A program made the position numbers and the translations under genes. Of a stretch of 7,122 bases of DNA, positions 5,209-7,122 are shown one piece after another. Positions within the stretch are counted from its first letter, which is position 1, and each line of letters starts with the position of its first letter. Under the pieces are notes generated by a model, which made no database searches, had not been told where the DNA came from, and saw only the letters and a list, made by a program, of their open reading frames with translations. The DNA lies in contig JAHFOZ010000283.1 in NCBI GenBank assembly GCA_023261405.1, positions 1 to 7,122 on the forward strand. The letters are read 5' to 3'. The stretch comes from Planctomycetota bacterium. GTDB lineage: Bacteria; Planctomycetota; MHYJ01; JACPRB01.

Positions 5209-5580
5209 CTACTTGGGCCGCTTGACGCCGTACTTCGAGCGGCTCTGCTTGCGCCCGTCGACGCCCGCGCAGTCCAGCGTGCCGCGGATGATGTGGTACC
5301 GCACGCCGGGAAGATCGCGCACGCGGCCGCCGCGCACGAGCACGATCGAGTGCTCCTGGAGATTGTGCCCCTCGCCGGGGATGTAGGCCGTGGTCTCGCG
5401 GCCGCTGGAGAGCCGCACGCGCGCGATCTTCCGCAGCGCGGAGTTCGGCTTCTTGGGTGTCATCGTCTTGACGATGAGGCAGACCCCCCGCTTCTGCGGG
5501 TTGGACTCCAGGACCGGGGACTTCGACTTGTAGCGGGGTTTCACCCGCCCGAATCGTATGAGCTGGTTGATCGTCGGCAT
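5209..5580 (-). CDS. rpsL: 30S ribosomal protein S12
   Basis: S12 sits in the 30S decoding centre and monitors codon-anticodon pairing. The protein is 123 aa, the usual length, with the canonical MPTINQL start. Signature stretches include PKKPNSALRK (residues 42-51), YIPGEGHNLQEHS (66-78), DLPGVRYH (89-96) and the SKYGVKRPK end. Lys43 is conserved, but position 88 (E. coli precursor numbering) is Arg instead of Lys (codon 5317-5319), a substitution known to give streptomycin resistance elsewhere. Asp89, the residue methylthiolated in E. coli, is kept. It is the first gene after the rpoC-rpsL promoter and has no convincing Shine-Dalgarno: the 9 bases between TATAAT and ATG are AGGCGGCCT. The ATG is fixed by homology. 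rpsG follows 12 nt after the TAG stop, leaving no room for the long rpsL-rpsG spacer that S7 binds for feedback control in E. coli. Confidence 0.98.
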   Translation of the reverse strand: MPTINQLIRFGRVKPRYKSKSPVLESNPQKRGVCLIVKTMTPKKPNSALRKIARVRLSSGRETTAYIPGEGHNLQEHSIVLVRGGRVRDLPGVRYHIIRGTLDCAGVDGRKQSRSKYGVKRPK

Positions 5581-5597
5581 AGGCCGCCTATTATAGG
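5579..5597 (-). repeat. Overlapping dyads across the rpsL -10 box and start codon
   Basis: The minus strand has CCTAT-A-ATAGG (5597-5587), immediately overlapping ATAGGC-G-GCCTAT (5591-5579). The second dyad has perfect 6-bp arms around one base and runs from the -10 box into the AT of the rpsL start codon. It could be an operator-like site or could limit access to the start codon. It could also be chance in a short AT/GC alternation; no regulator is known. Confidence 0.4.
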
Positions 5598-5617
5598 AAT
5601 CCGAATCCCGATGTCAC
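5590..5617 (-). promoter_or_regulatory. Promoter of the str operon (rpsL)
   Basis: In the 47-nt rpoC-rpsL gap the minus strand reads GTGACA (5617-5612, 5 of 6 to TTGACA), a 16-nt spacer, then a perfect TATAAT (5595-5590). The -10 box ends 9 nt before the rpsL ATG, so transcription should start 2 to 4 nt upstream of the ATG or at it. The hexamers are seen directly; promoter activity is inferred. Read-through from rpoC would give a second, leadered transcript. Confidence 0.75.
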
Positions 5618-5627
5618 GCGCTATTTG

Positions 5628-7122
<1,495 letters not shown>

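Overview
The window is ribosomal and transcription core DNA from a GC-rich, Gram-negative-type bacterium. Every gene lies on the minus strand. In transcription order they are: the 3' end of rpoC (RNA polymerase beta'), rpsL (S12), rpsG (S7) and fusA (EF-G), then a 174-nt gap with a hairpin terminator and a new promoter, then rpsJ (S10), rplD (L4), rplW (L23), rplB (L2) and the start of rpsS (S19), which runs off the left edge. This is the rpoBC-str-S10 junction. No tRNA, rRNA, mobile element, CRISPR array or credible plus-strand gene was found.

Lineage, by inference: RpoC carries an SI3-type insertion of about 180 residues in the trigger loop, which is absent from Firmicutes, Actinobacteria and Thermus. 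S7 has a FINCLMFGGKKSTAQ segment that I associate with Planctomycetota. The EF-G has features of the spirochaete/planctomycete/deltaproteobacterial (and mitochondrial EF-G2) group. A planctomycete or another PVC-like uncultured lineage is my best guess, at low to moderate confidence.

Layout: rpoC stop, 47 nt carrying a promoter (perfect TATAAT), rpsL, 12 nt with a strong Shine-Dalgarno (SD), rpsG, 79 nt with a hairpin, a C10 tract and a -10-like TACAAT, fusA, terminator, promoter, rpsJ, 6 nt, rplD, 4-nt GTGA overlap, rplW, TAA abutting ATG, rplB, 9 nt, rpsS. The genes build the decoding centre (S12, S7, S19, S10), the 50S tunnel and core (L4, L23, L2), the translocation or recycling GTPase (EF-G) and the RNA polymerase active site.

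Most unusual points: (1) the first genes of both operons, rpsL and rpsJ, have a -10 hexamer only 9 to 10 nt before the start codon and no SD, so their mRNAs are predicted to be leaderless or nearly so; fusA has a related arrangement. (2) rplC (L3), normally between rpsJ and rplD, is absent, with only 6 nt left there. (3) The EF-G lacks the domain IV tip histidine and has Ser for the switch I Thr, suggesting an EF-G2-like factor in the str operon. (4) L4 has lost the two tunnel-constriction arginines. (5) S12 has Arg at position 88, a position known for streptomycin resistance.
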